A stretch of 62,162 bases of DNA from Klebsormidium nitens (Eukaryota > Streptophyta > Klebsormidiophyceae > Klebsormidiales > Klebsormidiaceae). The stretch spans positions 1 to 62,162 of the forward strand of contig DF237481.1 in assembly GCA_000708835.1 (NCBI GenBank), in the 5' to 3' direction. The translations under genes and the position numbers were made by a program. The notes under the pieces were generated by a model. The model had not been told where the DNA came from. It was given only the letters and a program-made list of their open reading frames with translations, and made no database searches. Below are positions 50,701 through 62,065 of this stretch, one piece after another. How positions within the stretch are numbered: position 1 is the stretch's first letter; the number at the start of each line of letters is the position of its first letter.

Positions 50701-53700
50701 GCGAACAACGTCAGCAAAGTACGGCGCATTTTTGTCGATTTCATAAAGTGGGACCGCGGAAACACCGACAGGCTGAAGAGGTGGCCTTCTTTTTTGCGAC
50801 TTTGCTGTCGGTTCAGTTTCGTAAGTACCCCACGGGATACGTATGCAAACAGAACTCTCTTGTTGACCAGGTAGAAGGGCAGCTCATCAGTGGGATGCTA
50901 TGCGTCATGAAGCTCGTGTCTAGCTCTTGGTTAACTCATACGATTCTTCCTGCTGCCATGTCTGCTTGCTAAGGACTTTCATGCAGCGTGCTGCCGATCC
51001 GCCAAACTCCACAAGATGATAGCTTCGCTGCAGTTCCAATGCTTTCACCCTCAGAATGGCCATGGGAGGCGAATCCAGGAGAAAGATGCTCATTATTTCG
51101 CAGCATTTTAGCAACAAGGCCACAGGAGACAACCACATAAATGGCCTTAACAATGCACGGGCTGTTGCAATCACCTTAAAGGCACCACTTTGTCGCCCTC
51201 AGACGCAGCAACAGGAACCGGCCGTTCCGGCGCCTCGGGCCTGAGTGGTTCTGTTACGGACACGCTTTTGGGTTCGGACACTGTCGCAGGCGCATCCTGG
51301 GGCACGTCCGAAACGCCTCCAGCCTGCGGACACAAGCGTACGAAGCTGCTTCAGCTTCTGGAAGTACCATCTGGCGGATCGGCGACCAAACGGCCGGAAT
51401 GCCCGTTGTCCAAGACGCCGAACGCGGTACTAGGTGTTAAATTCCGCGGCGACAACAAAGCAGAATCCACTACGCAAGGAATCTACTAAACACCACGTGG
51501 CTGGTCGCCCTACTTAAGTAGAAAAGGGGAAGAAGCCAAAAGCGATGGCTGATTGCAAACAAAAAGGCAATAATTCTGCCAGCTTCTGCATTCAGCGGCA
51601 CCCTAGTCTTGCGCACAGGAGCGCCACCCCATCCTCACGGGCACGCAGATCGACAAGTAGTTCAGAGGCGGTCAATCGGAGAGAAAGGCGGAAGCTACGT
51701 GCTATCAAACATATTTCAAAGGCCTGGAGGGATACTCGACCCACTCCGTTCGTCTTACAGTCCCTTTCACCGCCGGAATCCTTAAAACTATGCTTCTGCT
51801 GATTGGAGCGAGTTGCGACGATACTTCAGGAGAAACGAGGCCGGGTGCGTACCTCTCGCGTCTCCTCAACACCTTGTGAGACTGCCACGAAACGAAGGAC
51901 GTCGCCTTTCAGAACGCGGCCCTCCGGTCCGGTTCCCACCTGGAAGCAATGCAATCTTTGCCTGAGCATGTGCTCACCAAAAATATTCGAGCCGTCAAGC
52001 CGTCATCGTTACGGTGCCCATCTGAAGGCCGTCGATTAATGCAATAAAGCTTTGTCTTCAAAGATTCTCATAACTCTCCCTGACCCTGTGACGTTTCCCG
52101 CACTGACCGGAAGCAGAATGTACAAAAAAGCTAAGCTAAGTTCGTAGTCAAATTAAAGAGGGCTTGACGTCTATGACCTCAGGCGAGAAGGAAAATAAAG
52201 AGAGAGCTTTGTTGCTGAGTAAAAAGAGACCTGTCCATGACAATGATACGTTCGCACTTGAGCATATACCAAGACAAAAGTGGAATCGGAAGCTTGCCTC
52301 ACCACGTTGCTAAGATCAACCCCGTACTCTCTCGCCAAGGCCCTCACTGCGGGGCTCGCTGATGCTTTGTGCTTAGGTCCATGGCCCCCTGTTCCCGCTT
52401 TCGGCGCGTGCTCGGATATCACCGATGCTGTAACAGGCTCCGATGCAGACGCCTTGTGAGCGGCAGCAAGGGCGGGCTCTTCTGATGACGTGGCAGGCTC
52501 GGGTTGGCCACCTAGGGGGGTCAGGTCGCACAGCGTTTCTCCAACCTGTCACAGTGATGCATAGCGTTTGAGAACGACACAGTTGAGAGTTCTTTCACGT
52601 GATGCTACCCGTTTTGGATTGGACAAGACATTGGCTTCGAGCACTTCACTTGGCAGCACATTGATTACAACCCAGGACAAGGGTATTTCGCCGACTCTCA
52701 TGAGGTAAGGTTGAGTAGAGGCCCTGTAAGATTTCACACTCTTGTTTCATACAAAGCTACAGAAACTGAAGCTCTATAAGACAGGAAGCAACCGGACACT
52801 GCTAATATTGCTAACGGTAGCCCTTCCAGATAGTCGACCCACGATCGCTGACTCTTCGTTTCCATATTTGCCCACTGAACACATTTGGCTAGCAGGCAAG
52901 CCATGTCAACGAGCGTCAGTTGCTGTGTGACCATGTTGACATGAAAGCATACACTAGCATTTGCATTCGACCGCTGGCATGTAGTCCACCAATTATATAC
53001 AGTACTGCAATCAAAGAACAAACTCGTCCAACAAACAGCTCATCGAAAGCGCGACTTGCCGAAAAACACCTGAAAATATTTCAAACTCTGACAGGGGCTG
53101 CGGACCATACCTTGACAATGTCTCCTGGCTGGAAGTAGATCTTGCGGACGGTGCCTGCGTACCGGCTGGTGATCTCCACTGAGGCCTTGTCGCTTTGCAC
53201 CTCGCAGAGTAGATCAAACTGCTGGACCTGCACCGAAAGATCAATCATCCTGGTCAGCTAAAAAGGGCAGATCAAGCTCAAACCGGTCCTTTAAATTGCA
53301 GTTTTTTTACTGAATGCCCTCAACTGCCTAGCTATGCTTTGGGTTGGACTAACGCCTTCGGTACGGTTGCTAGCCCCAAACAGAGTTTCTAACTCAAAAG
53401 ATAGCATAGGCGACTAGTAAACTTCAAAACAGAGCATGCCTGTGCGAGTTCCCAAAGCAGCTCAAGGACACCTGCAAAACCAGCTTTTCAGGGGAGACAC
53501 AGGTTCCTTGAAGTGAACAGCGAGCTGCTGGAAGTCATGTTGTCTTGCTACTTTACAAGGAGAACCGGAGTCCAATCAACCAAAAGGAGCGCTCGAGCAA
53601 GCAACCCAAGCACTGTTGCTGGCCCCATGACTAGAGGTGTCCAACTTGCAGAAGGAAAGAAGCTGGTGTATCGAAGGTGTGGTAGCACCTACCTCCTGCC

Positions 53701-54412
53701 CTTCCTTCACATTCCATTTGAGAACCTCGCACTCCGCAATGCCCTCTCCAGTTTGAGCGAGCAGAATATCGTAGACACCATCTTTGTTGAGCCCAGGCTT
53801 TGATGCAGGTGCTGAAAACTCTCGCCGTTCGTGCCATAGGTTATCCCAAGAGGTGCATCTCTGTTCATCGAAAAGTAAGACAGCATTTGAGGATGCATTC
53901 CTTTTCGGGCAAGCAGTGAGGATTGAGGTGGCAACCTTCTCAATTCAAAGAGAACGTGGCAAGTCAATACTCCGCACTCCACTTGGGTATACAGAAGTAC
54001 CACTGGATATAATCCAGTCATCAAATGGCAAGAAGACCAGCCACAGATGCGGTCTTTCAATGACAGCTCCATCTCATCGACTCATTGGCTCTAAAACCGC
54101 TCAACTCAGAGTAAAGGTAAGGAACAAGGTGTGAGCACAAATAGAGCGCCAATATTTCAACAGACAGCTGCATACAGACCAACAAGGTGTTGCTGAATGT
54201 GCAAGTACCTGTGCAGTAGTCCAGCTTTCCAGCAACAGAAACCTTTGACGTGGTGCTTCTGTAAGGGAGCTCAGCAAGCGCACGCTTTGCTTATGGTTGG
54301 CCTCCTCTGAGACTATCCTCCAGGCGGATGGATTTGATTGTGTCTCGACGCATACAGTGGCACTTCTGAGGCCCACCCGGAACCGAGTGAGCTGCCAGCG
54401 CAGTGCATGCAT
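47714..54412 (-). CDS. BCE2: Branched-chain alpha-keto acid dehydrogenase E2 (dihydrolipoamide acyltransferase), mitochondrial
   Basis: E2 core of the BCKDH complex; transfers branched acyl groups from lipoamide to CoA in valine, leucine and isoleucine breakdown. Exons in phase: 54258-54209, 53811-53693, 53227-53111, 52545-52303, 51939-51853, 51323-51175, 50687-50573, 50292-50151, 49611-49523, 49047-48823, 47827-47714 (stop TAG). Lipoyl domain: [16 protein letters not shown] and SDKASVEI with the lipoylated Lys. E3-binding domain: [16 protein letters not shown], then [14 protein letters not shown] across the next exon. Catalytic domain: [49 protein letters not shown] and the active-site DHRVIDG. 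The first exon is not settled: the ATG at 54412 gives an Arg/Ser-rich leader, but its frame cannot be joined to exon 54258-54209 through a convincing donor, so the start is tentative. Everything from 54258 on is firm. Confidence 0.93.
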
Positions 54413-55044
54413 GGTGGCCTACGCGAACAGTATGTTTGAACTGAAGAGAAGGAAAGTAGATGAATCAATCTGCGATAGGCTCAAAGAGGTGCTCGTGGGG
54501 AGGAAAAGCGTTCAGAGCAACCATGGCTTGCATTGAACTCCTGATCAAAGCCTATTAGGGAGCTTTCAAATCTTAGGCTTCAGCTGCTGACTGTGGCACA
54601 GTGTCTCTTGGATTGGAAGTTGGAACCCTAACTTACAGCTGAGCGTCATCTCACACCAGCGCCACGTCAATCCACGTCATGTGCTATGTATTGTCATCAG
54701 AGTTTTGTCGTATGCAAAGAGTAGAGAGTTCAATGCTTCAAATTCAAAGTTTCCATTCTACTGAAGTCGTTAAATGGAATATTTGTTCATACTAGTTTGC
54801 TGGCGCCATAGCTTGGCATGTCGACTCGGAGGCAGGGGGGAGCATGCTGAGCACTTCATTCAGAATCAAATTGTGAAGAGTCAATTCAAACACACGGGAT
54901 TGGCTGCAGCACGCTCCTGGAGGTGGGGTACAGAGCTCAAGTGTCTACAGCAGGCGGTGCCATATTCCCCCAAGAGTGGTTTGCTGATAAGGTTGAAATA
55001 CCCAAGGAGGAGCTGCTCTTTTTGATCTGATAACCAGCGCAACG
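54413..55044. promoter_or_regulatory. Head-to-head spacer of two mitochondrial protein genes
   Basis: About 0.6 kb separates the minus-strand E2 gene from the plus-strand ATP synthase delta gene, so it probably holds a shared or back-to-back promoter. No TATA box or named element was identified. The true E2 first exon may also lie in its left part. Confidence 0.45.
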
Positions 55045-58000
55045 ATGCTCAGGCATTCCGTCCGGTCCTTTGTCAGGGCCGGTCGGTCGCTCAGATTGCG
55101 GTATGCAGATGCTGGGGAGGGGGGGGCGCCTGCGCTCGTGAGCAAGGAGGAGTTGAAGAAGGAATGGAAGAAAGTGGCCCCGAACCTTGATCTCCCAAAG
55201 TTTCCCGGCGATCTGCTACCCGCCAGACAAGAAGTCCCAAGCTCAATCCCTGAGAAAGTGACCTTGAACTTCCTTCTCCCTCACGACAGCCTCTTTGAAA
55301 AGGAAGAGGTGAGTGCTGGTGGTGGAAGATGAGAAAGTGCAACTATTGTTGGGATCTTGCTGTTGTTGCTGCATTGGCGGAAGTTTCCGGTTACGCTCAC
55401 GTATGGAGAAGGGTTTCAGCCTTCCTGATACACAGGGATGGAGAAGCTGATCGCCAAATTGGCATTGCATCCTGTGTTCAGCCGTACGGTCAACTGCAGA
55501 GATATCGTGGCACAAGTTGAAGAAGGAAACGCACAATGTGGCCAGGGCTTAACTGGCACTCCACATTGGATGGCTGTAGATTCTCACTATTGAAGTCACC
55601 ATTATCAGAAACTCTTATATGTGCCCGGCTTTCACTAGGTTTGCTGGTGAATGCTTTGGATTGCTTCGTCAGTGCATGCACCAACCTGCGCATCCAGCAG
55701 AAATCATAGAGCAAACTGTGCGGCTATGATCCTAACCCTAGACAAAGGTCTGACGGGTGAATCCCCCTTGAATTTAGGATTAATGTACTCATGGGATAAT
55801 TCGAGCACATTACCAAGTCACTTGAAGAGAAGCCAGATTACTTCTTTCCCTTATACTCTTTGCTTCTCTTCTTGCTCGCCTGTCCTTTGTTCCCCTCTTC
55901 TCTCCCTTCCATCGTAAACATCAATAAAATCACCAATCAATGCAAGTCTGGCTAACCTTTGCGAAGATCCTCTCACGTGGTTTTCTGCGTCAGCATAATG
56001 CTAATCACCTCTTAACGACACACCAATCCAGCACCCGTGCTGAGAAAGAATGCACTGATCAAGCCTGTTGGCTGTTTGTCCCCCGCTTCTCTATGCTTCG
56101 ATACAATTGAGCGCGCACTAACCAAAGCCACAAGTCTTGACGTTGGCAATTCAAGCCAGTCTTTCCGCCACACTGGGCACCCCCTCTGGATACATGCTAA
56201 GGGAGTACACAGTGCCAGCTCCACTGCGCACTCAACGAGCTAAACACGATTTAACCGTGCACCAACCCATCCCTCCACCACATTCTTCCACCAACAGATC
56301 AAGTGATCCTCCGCGCCACCAGTGGCTAGATGGGCCTCCGCCCTGGACATGAGCAAAACTTGAGTACAATGTAATCGTGATCCAAGCTAACGAAGCACCA
56401 AACAAGCTTAATATGTTTTGACTAAGCACTAATCCAACCACGTCAACAGGTGGACCAGTTATCCTCCCTTCCACCACCAACCCAGGGCGTGTCCGCCTCA
56501 ACGCGTGTCAACCGAGTCTTGATCAAACAGTAATCATGGCCAACTTAACAAGGCATCAGCCAACTCAAGTACCATGCGCTAACCCAGCCTTGACCAACTT
56601 CGTTAAGCAGGTGGACCGAGCCATCCTCCCCGCCACCCCCGGCCAGCCGGGAATCCTCGCTGAACATGTTACTACCTCTATAAGTGTGGTTTCATCGATT
56701 TTACCTCGTGAGCACTATTTAATCTTTTGACCAATGTGCTAACCCAAGCGTTGACCAACGTGGTTACCAGGTGGACCAAGTCATCCTCCCCGCCACCACC
56801 GGCCAGACAGGCGTCCATGCGAAACATATGGCGAGCTTCTTATCAAGGGAACAGTGACTATACTTATCAACTCTGTGGGGCATTCTGGGGCAGTTCAGTT
56901 TACAAATATCCCTTGCAAGCGCTAACCCTGCCTTAACCGACTTGGTTACCAGGTGGACCAAGTCATCCTCCCCGCCACCACCGGCCAGATGGGCGTCCTC
57001 CCCGGCCACGTCCCCACTGTGGCGCAGCTCCGGCCAGGCCTGCTCGAGATCTCCAAGGACAGCGAGATCACCAAGTTCTTTGTTAGCAGCGGCTTCGCCT
57101 TCATCCACGCGAACTCGGTGACCGACGTGATCGCGGTCGAGGCGGTGCCCCTCGACAGGTGTGTGCGCTTTCTCATCTGGTTTGTCTCCCCGGTGTTATC
57201 CTTTTGCTTGCATCATCCAGCCGTTTCCCCATTGTTCTGGTTGGGATTGAGGGCGACATCCCCGCAAACTCGGTGACCGACGTGATTGCGGTCGAGGCGG
57301 TGCCGCTCGACAGGTGCGTGCGCTTCGTTATGTTGTCGTCTCCTAATTGGCATCCTTTTGCTTCCGGTTCTGAACCGTCTTCGTTCCTGATTTGATTGTT
57401 GGTGAGGCTGACTCGCTTCTAGAGGTCTTATCACTTCGCTGTGGTGTCATTTCCATTCCTTGTTGGCTCCGAGTTCCATGGCTTCTGTGGTGCTGCCTTT
57501 GCTCTCGGGAAAGTGCCATCCAGACAGGTCCGCGCACTTCGTTGAGGTTTTTCGTTTCTTTTTTGCGGTTTGTTTGTATTCAGTGCTTCCCATTGCTGAT
57601 GTCATCAAGATGAAGGAGGTCCCATCAGACAGGATCATGCTGGTTAAGGCACTGCAAACCCAACTCTGGACATCCCTTGTCAACGTTAAGTCTGCATCTA
57701 TGAAAATTTTGCTTCTAATTTGCCCTTCTATAGTCTCCGCTCTAACTCCTAAGCACACGTTAAACACTTTAGGTGCCTCTTCAATCCTTTGCCCGTACCA
57801 GCGAGGCTTTTATGCTGGTCAGATTTGCGAGCAATCAAAGTCCTTTCGGTTTCCAATTTGAAGTTTCTGGCGACCTTTTACAATTTCTGGTTGAAGCCTT
57901 CTCATGCACTCTTGACATGACGTGATACACGTCAACCAGTCTGTAAGTGCGTACCCCTTTCGCTTCCACGACTCCTCCTGCTTCGGATTCAGTGGTTCGA

Positions 58001-58826
58001 TAATCCTCGCCTGATCTTATGCATTGGTCGAAACGGATCTCTCAGGCAAGACCCATCAGGAATGGTATCACCGTCATGCTTGGTTTGCTATTTATTATCT
58101 CTCCAGCTTCTGTGTTAACTTGGTCTCCGCAAAAAGTTAAGCCTTCTGGTGCTTTCTCGTCTTAGCACCTACATCAGAAGGACACGTTTGATGCAATTGG
58201 CAGGGCAGGATGGTTCCAGACAGAGTGTGCTGATTGCAGATTTGCGCCCAGCATTTGGTACTTCTGGCTCAGATCCTGGCCTTTAGCTGCGGATGTCTGC
58301 ACAGTCTAAAAGGGGCAAGCTTCGGATTCAGTGTTGCTTTTATCAATTGATCAGCATGGAGTCGCTTGGGCGCGCAGATCAACGGTTTTCCAGGGCAGGG
58401 CGCCTATTTTAAGGCAGGGCGTCGAACGGCTTTATTGTAACCAGTCTCTCTTGGTAGATCCGGATGCTCTCGTCGATGTATTCAGGCGCATCGAGACAAA
58501 TCACACGAGGGAAATAAGCGTGTGTCAAGATGCTTCCATCGTTCCACCCGATTTTGTTGCAGCTCGAAACCCGATTGACAGGACAAACGGATGTTCTCAT
58601 TCAGCATACAAGAGCCTGGTTCTGAAGTCGTCTGTGACAATACTTACACGAATGCTCGTTTTTAACACTGCACCTTCGTTCCTGCAGATTGGACCCTGAG
58701 GAAGTGAAGAAGGGCCTCAATGAGTACGTCGCAAAGCTTGCTGCTGCCGAGTCAGATGAGGATAAGGCCGAGGCGCAGATCGGTCTTGAGGTGCACAGCG
58801 CTATGAGCGGGGCGCTAGGTGTGTAG
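55045..58826 (+). CDS. ATP16: Mitochondrial ATP synthase F1 subunit delta (bacterial epsilon homologue)
   Basis: Central-stalk subunit that couples rotation of the c-ring and gamma to the F1 catalytic head. Exons 55045-55308, 56953-57158 and 58688-58826 join in phase to give 202 residues, the usual plant length. An Arg-rich presequence ([20 protein letters not shown]) is followed by the beta-sandwich domain ([66 protein letters not shown]) and the C-terminal helical hairpin ([20 protein letters not shown]). The start ATG is the only one that gives a targeting peptide. Both introns are long (1.6 and 1.5 kb) because they are filled with decayed copies of the ends of the middle exon. Several copies keep usable acceptor or donor dinucleotides, so aberrant or alternative transcripts are possible. 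Confidence 0.95.
56290..56840 (+). repeat. Four decaying tandem copies of the acceptor junction of the ATP synthase delta middle exon
   Basis: Acceptor-plus-exon-start copies begin at 56298, 56450, 56611 and 56771, ahead of the real exon at 56953 (steps 152, 161, 160 and 182 bp). The two nearest copies retain the intact CAG-GTGGACC junction and an open frame ([30 protein letters not shown]). The two farther ones are more eroded. Each also copies the upstream intron motif GCTAACCC...TTGACCAAC. Erosion grows with distance from the exon. Confidence 0.92.
57250..57645 (+). repeat. Downstream copies of the donor junction of the ATP synthase delta middle exon
   Basis: The exon's end plus donor recur with junctions at 57313, 57527 and 57632 (the real one is at 57158). 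The first copy is nearly identical over about 60 bp (CTCGGTGACCGACGTGAT, CTCGACAGGTGCGTGCGCTT) at a 155-bp step. The second and third are eroded (CCAGACAGGTCCGCGCACTT; CATCAGACAGGATC). The first two retain GT. Confidence 0.85.
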
Positions 58827-60013
58827 CTTAGATTGATGCTTCTAAGTGCACTATATCCGTCAATCCATGGACCTAGTTCTGCCAAAATTTGAAGCGAGAT
58901 CGTTCTGCCTACTGCAACGTTCATTGTTGATTATCAAAGTTGGTACAACAGCAATTGGCAAGCAATACTTGTCCTCTGCTGTGAACGCCTCAGTGGAGTG
59001 TTTGTTGACGCTTATGCAGTCTCGAGATGAAACTAGTTTCAGCCTGAGGAGAGTAAGCGAGATGCATCATGTGCCCGGTTTTGACAACTAATTCATGCAT
59101 GTATGGTCCATGTACTTTCCTAACGCGTGAGCTCGTACATGGGAATGTGCACAAGCTCCATTTGGGCATGCAATGGTCGTGGCTCGGTTGTGGACGGACA
59201 TTATTTCTGTATTGTTGGTGCATGGCTGCAACATGAGTCTTAATAGGAACGGATAAAAGCCTGAAGAGCTATAATATTGGAGCCGATCGCATGATGTTCT
59301 CTTTTACACGCCGTAGCCACCTGGGCCATAGGCTTCTCATGGCATACATAATTTGATTGAGTGTAATGTCATCACTATTCTTCCTCAATGGCTGACCTTC
59401 AATCGGTGGCCCTCAGGCAAACTACTTATAAACGAGTGCGCTGGGGCTCTAATCACAACCAACTAGATCGAGCTTCCTATACCCCTCAATCTTCCTTGCA
59501 GCTGCAACGAACCAGTGGACTAAAGTCACGTATTCCTCCTCGTCGTGCTTGGGTCCCTATCTATCCAGAACAAGAGGACTCATCAGAGTGCGTCACACAT
59601 ATGATATACATGATGCGCATCATGCCCGGCATCATGATGGCTATACCATGATCTCACTGATCATGATCATGCTGCAAGGATGGAATTGCGAACATTGTGC
59701 AGTCCATCAGGAGTCCTACATTGAATAGGTAGGCAACTTTGAAGCTAGCTATAATCTAACGAACAGCAACGTACTTCGCACTTAGTATGAAAGTTGAAAC
59801 GGCAGTTCACGGTTTCTCCGGCAACGTCGGGCGTCTCCCTCTGCCTGGATATGAGATAAAAATAGTATTTAGTGAAAGTACCCGTAGTTATAACCGTCGA
59901 GTCCCAACGCCCAAATGCCAATGGTAAATGTCGCTGCCACTGAGCCGAGAAAATGCTCAGCTACTACCCTACTGTGCAGTCTACGGAGGACAGTAGATTT
60001 GGCAAATGCTACA
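58827..60013. other. Intergenic region after ATP synthase delta
   Basis: No gene was supported. An 87-codon open frame from 59388 has no recognisable motif. The stretch 59600-59670 is a palindrome-rich run of CATGATG and ATCATGATCATG words. Confidence 0.45.
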
Positions 60014-62065
60014 ATGGCGTCGAGCATGGCCGTCACAGGACAACAGAGCATTGCGTACGCTGCAGCTATGGTTCTCATCCTTTTGGCTCGTTGGGTGAGG
60101 CTGCGGATGGCAGTTGGTGAGCATGCTGCTGATTGTGTTGAGGACGCCCATTTACAAGCCCTGAAGTGCTGGCTTGCGTTTCGTGTGGTGTCTTTCAGAC
60201 TGCAAGAGAGCTGTCAGCAATGGCTTCCCAGGCTAGGGCTGTGTACGAGAGGGGCTCCCCTCCCAGGTCCTCTAGCAGGTTGTCTGGCTCGATGATCTCG
60301 GAGGCGGCATCCAAGGGCAACTGCATCTTCCTGCTCAAGTACAGCCCGGAACGGCTCGCCAAGACAGCTAGCCTGAGGATGGGGATCGCTGTCAGGGGCG
60401 CAGTTGCTTTCCAGGTGGGGGTCACCTCCTTTCGCGTCTCCCCTAGGACGTGCATCAACCTCCCTGAAATCGCTTTGTGGCACACTGAAGTTCATATGCC
60501 CAACGAGCTCAGATGGCCAACAAGCTTGCGATTGACTTACCCATTGCTTTTGCATGTTGTGCATCAAGGCTCCTTTCTGGAACTCCAGGTTCAAGCATCT
60601 CTCGCATCTTGTCCTTCTTGGAGAAACTCAGGTCCTTTCCATGCTTTGCTTGCAGGGTGAGGTGGATGAGCAAGGGGACCGCACCGAACGGCCAGCCAGC
60701 AGGTCTGCGCAAGAAGGGTTTTGACCCTGGCGCCAGCCAGGGAAAAACTCACCGGAAAATCCTGGCGGCCAGCCAGGAAGTACCGTAAGCGGGCAAGCAG
60801 CCCGCCAGGATTTGATGTTTTAACCGGAATTTTGAATTTTCCAGCCAGGAAAATCACTCTTTTACCGGAAATTTTCCAAAACCAGCCAGGATTTACCGGA
60901 AAAATCCTGGCTAGCGCCAGGATAAAAAACACAAATATAGGGTGCACTGCGCAGGGTTTACCTTCGGTGCGGTCCCCTGGATGAGCCCATCAAGTCGGAT
61001 CTCATGAGCCAGATTAGAATCAGCAGGGGTAAGTCACAACGTTGCCAAGTGGGTGCTCTTTGTTCAGCTACTGCACCTAAAGATCAAGGGCTGTGCTTAG
61101 GTATTTTGTTTTCTACCTACAGAACGCGGTCGATCAATCTGCAGGAGCATTCTGAATGCTATGGTGAAAGAAGGTTGGTCTGCCATACCTCTGAGTACCG
61201 AAACATTGCCTCTTTGACAGACGATCCAGAACGTGTATCCATCTTTGAGCCCGGCGCAATCAACATGGATCGCTCCATTGCGAATTCGGTGGAGAAGCAG
61301 AGGTGGGAACTGTACGATGCTGACGGGCGGCCCCAGCAGCAGATTGAGACCATTATTGTGGAGGAGGCAGTAGAGGTGAGGAAGCTCCTTTTCATGCTCG
61401 ATTCTGACCCATGAGTCATTGTGGCTGGCATTGTGGCAAGGTCTGCAGACTTCCGTGACTTCTGTCTCGCATATTGTCCATCCGCATGCTTGTGGATGCC
61501 AAAGAAACGCGGCAAAATTTGCCAAGAAAGGGCCAATCTGGACACCATGGTCGAAAGCTCTGGGTACAGTGTATGTGGCTCTCGAACCTCAAAATCGAAG
61601 ATCTTTCTCATGGGTGCAGAGCGAGTCTGCCTATGCCCAACGCTTCCAAGCTGCCTCCAGCCCTACCAGCAGAAGTACCTCGAGCAGAGAAAGTACGTCG
61701 CCAACGATTGTGAAGGTGCCTGGGCAAGCCGTGCTGGACTTCTTTGAGGACAACCTGGACCCGCAGGTACGTTCCAACATTACTGCAGGATGCCCACAGT
61801 CCCTGGTTGCAAGTCTGTAACCCTTGTTATATTGCAACAGCAAACAGCAAAGGGACCAACCCAAGGACTTGTAGATTGCCATCAGTGGTCTGAAGGTTCT
61901 GCTGTGGGACTCCTTGACTCTGGGTTTTCTTCAAAAGCTGTGCCATCAAAAGGTGGTCAGCAGGATCCGAAGGTCCTCTTTTGAGGTCAGATGTCTGCTG
62001 CCTGAGATGTCTACACTCATCCTTGCAGGCTCTGCCGAAGGAGGGGGCACCCGAGCACGAGCCAC
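60014..62065 (+). CDS. Unknown protein with N-terminal membrane anchor, partial (runs off the right edge), one exon split by an inserted element
   Basis: Family not recognised. Exons in phase: 60014-60094, 60199-60414, 60656-60702 with 60955-61028 (two halves of an exon interrupted by an element), 61221-61375, 61449-61766 and 62029-62065. Translation starts with a short leader and one hydrophobic segment (IAYAAAMVLILLARW). Then come a helical region (RELSAMASQARAVYERGSP, CIFLLKYSPERLAKTASLRM) and a conserved-looking block: DEPIKSDLMSQIRISR followed by DPERVSIFEPGAINMDRSIA and EKQRWELYDADGRPQQQIET. The 61449-61766 exon ends in a Ser/Thr-rich stretch and VLDFFEDNLDPQ; its 5' boundary is the least certain. 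An upstream in-frame ATG near 59921 is a possible alternative start. The gene continues beyond 62162. Confidence 0.55.
60663..60986. mobile_element. 306-bp inverted-repeat element with 9-bp target duplication inside an exon (Mutator-like MITE candidate)
   Basis: The 9-bp word TGGATGAGC occurs at 60663-60671 and 60978-60986 as a direct target duplication. Inside it are the perfect 15-bp inverted repeats GGGGACCGCACCGAA (60674-60688) and TTCGGTGCGGTCCCC (60963-60977). Nine-base duplications are typical of Mutator-like elements. There is no transposase frame. The interior repeats CCAGCCAGGA and ACCGGAAA words in both orientations. Removing the element and one duplication restores an uninterrupted exon, GEVDEPIKSDLMSQIRISR. 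Confidence 0.85.

Noticed and set aside
52041-52047. AATAAA motif in an E2 intron on the plus strand
   Set aside because: It is on the opposite strand to the gene and not near any coding end.
59388-59651. 87-codon plus-strand frame starting with ATG
   Set aside because: It ends in palindromic CATGATG sequence, has no motif and no neighbouring consistent exons.
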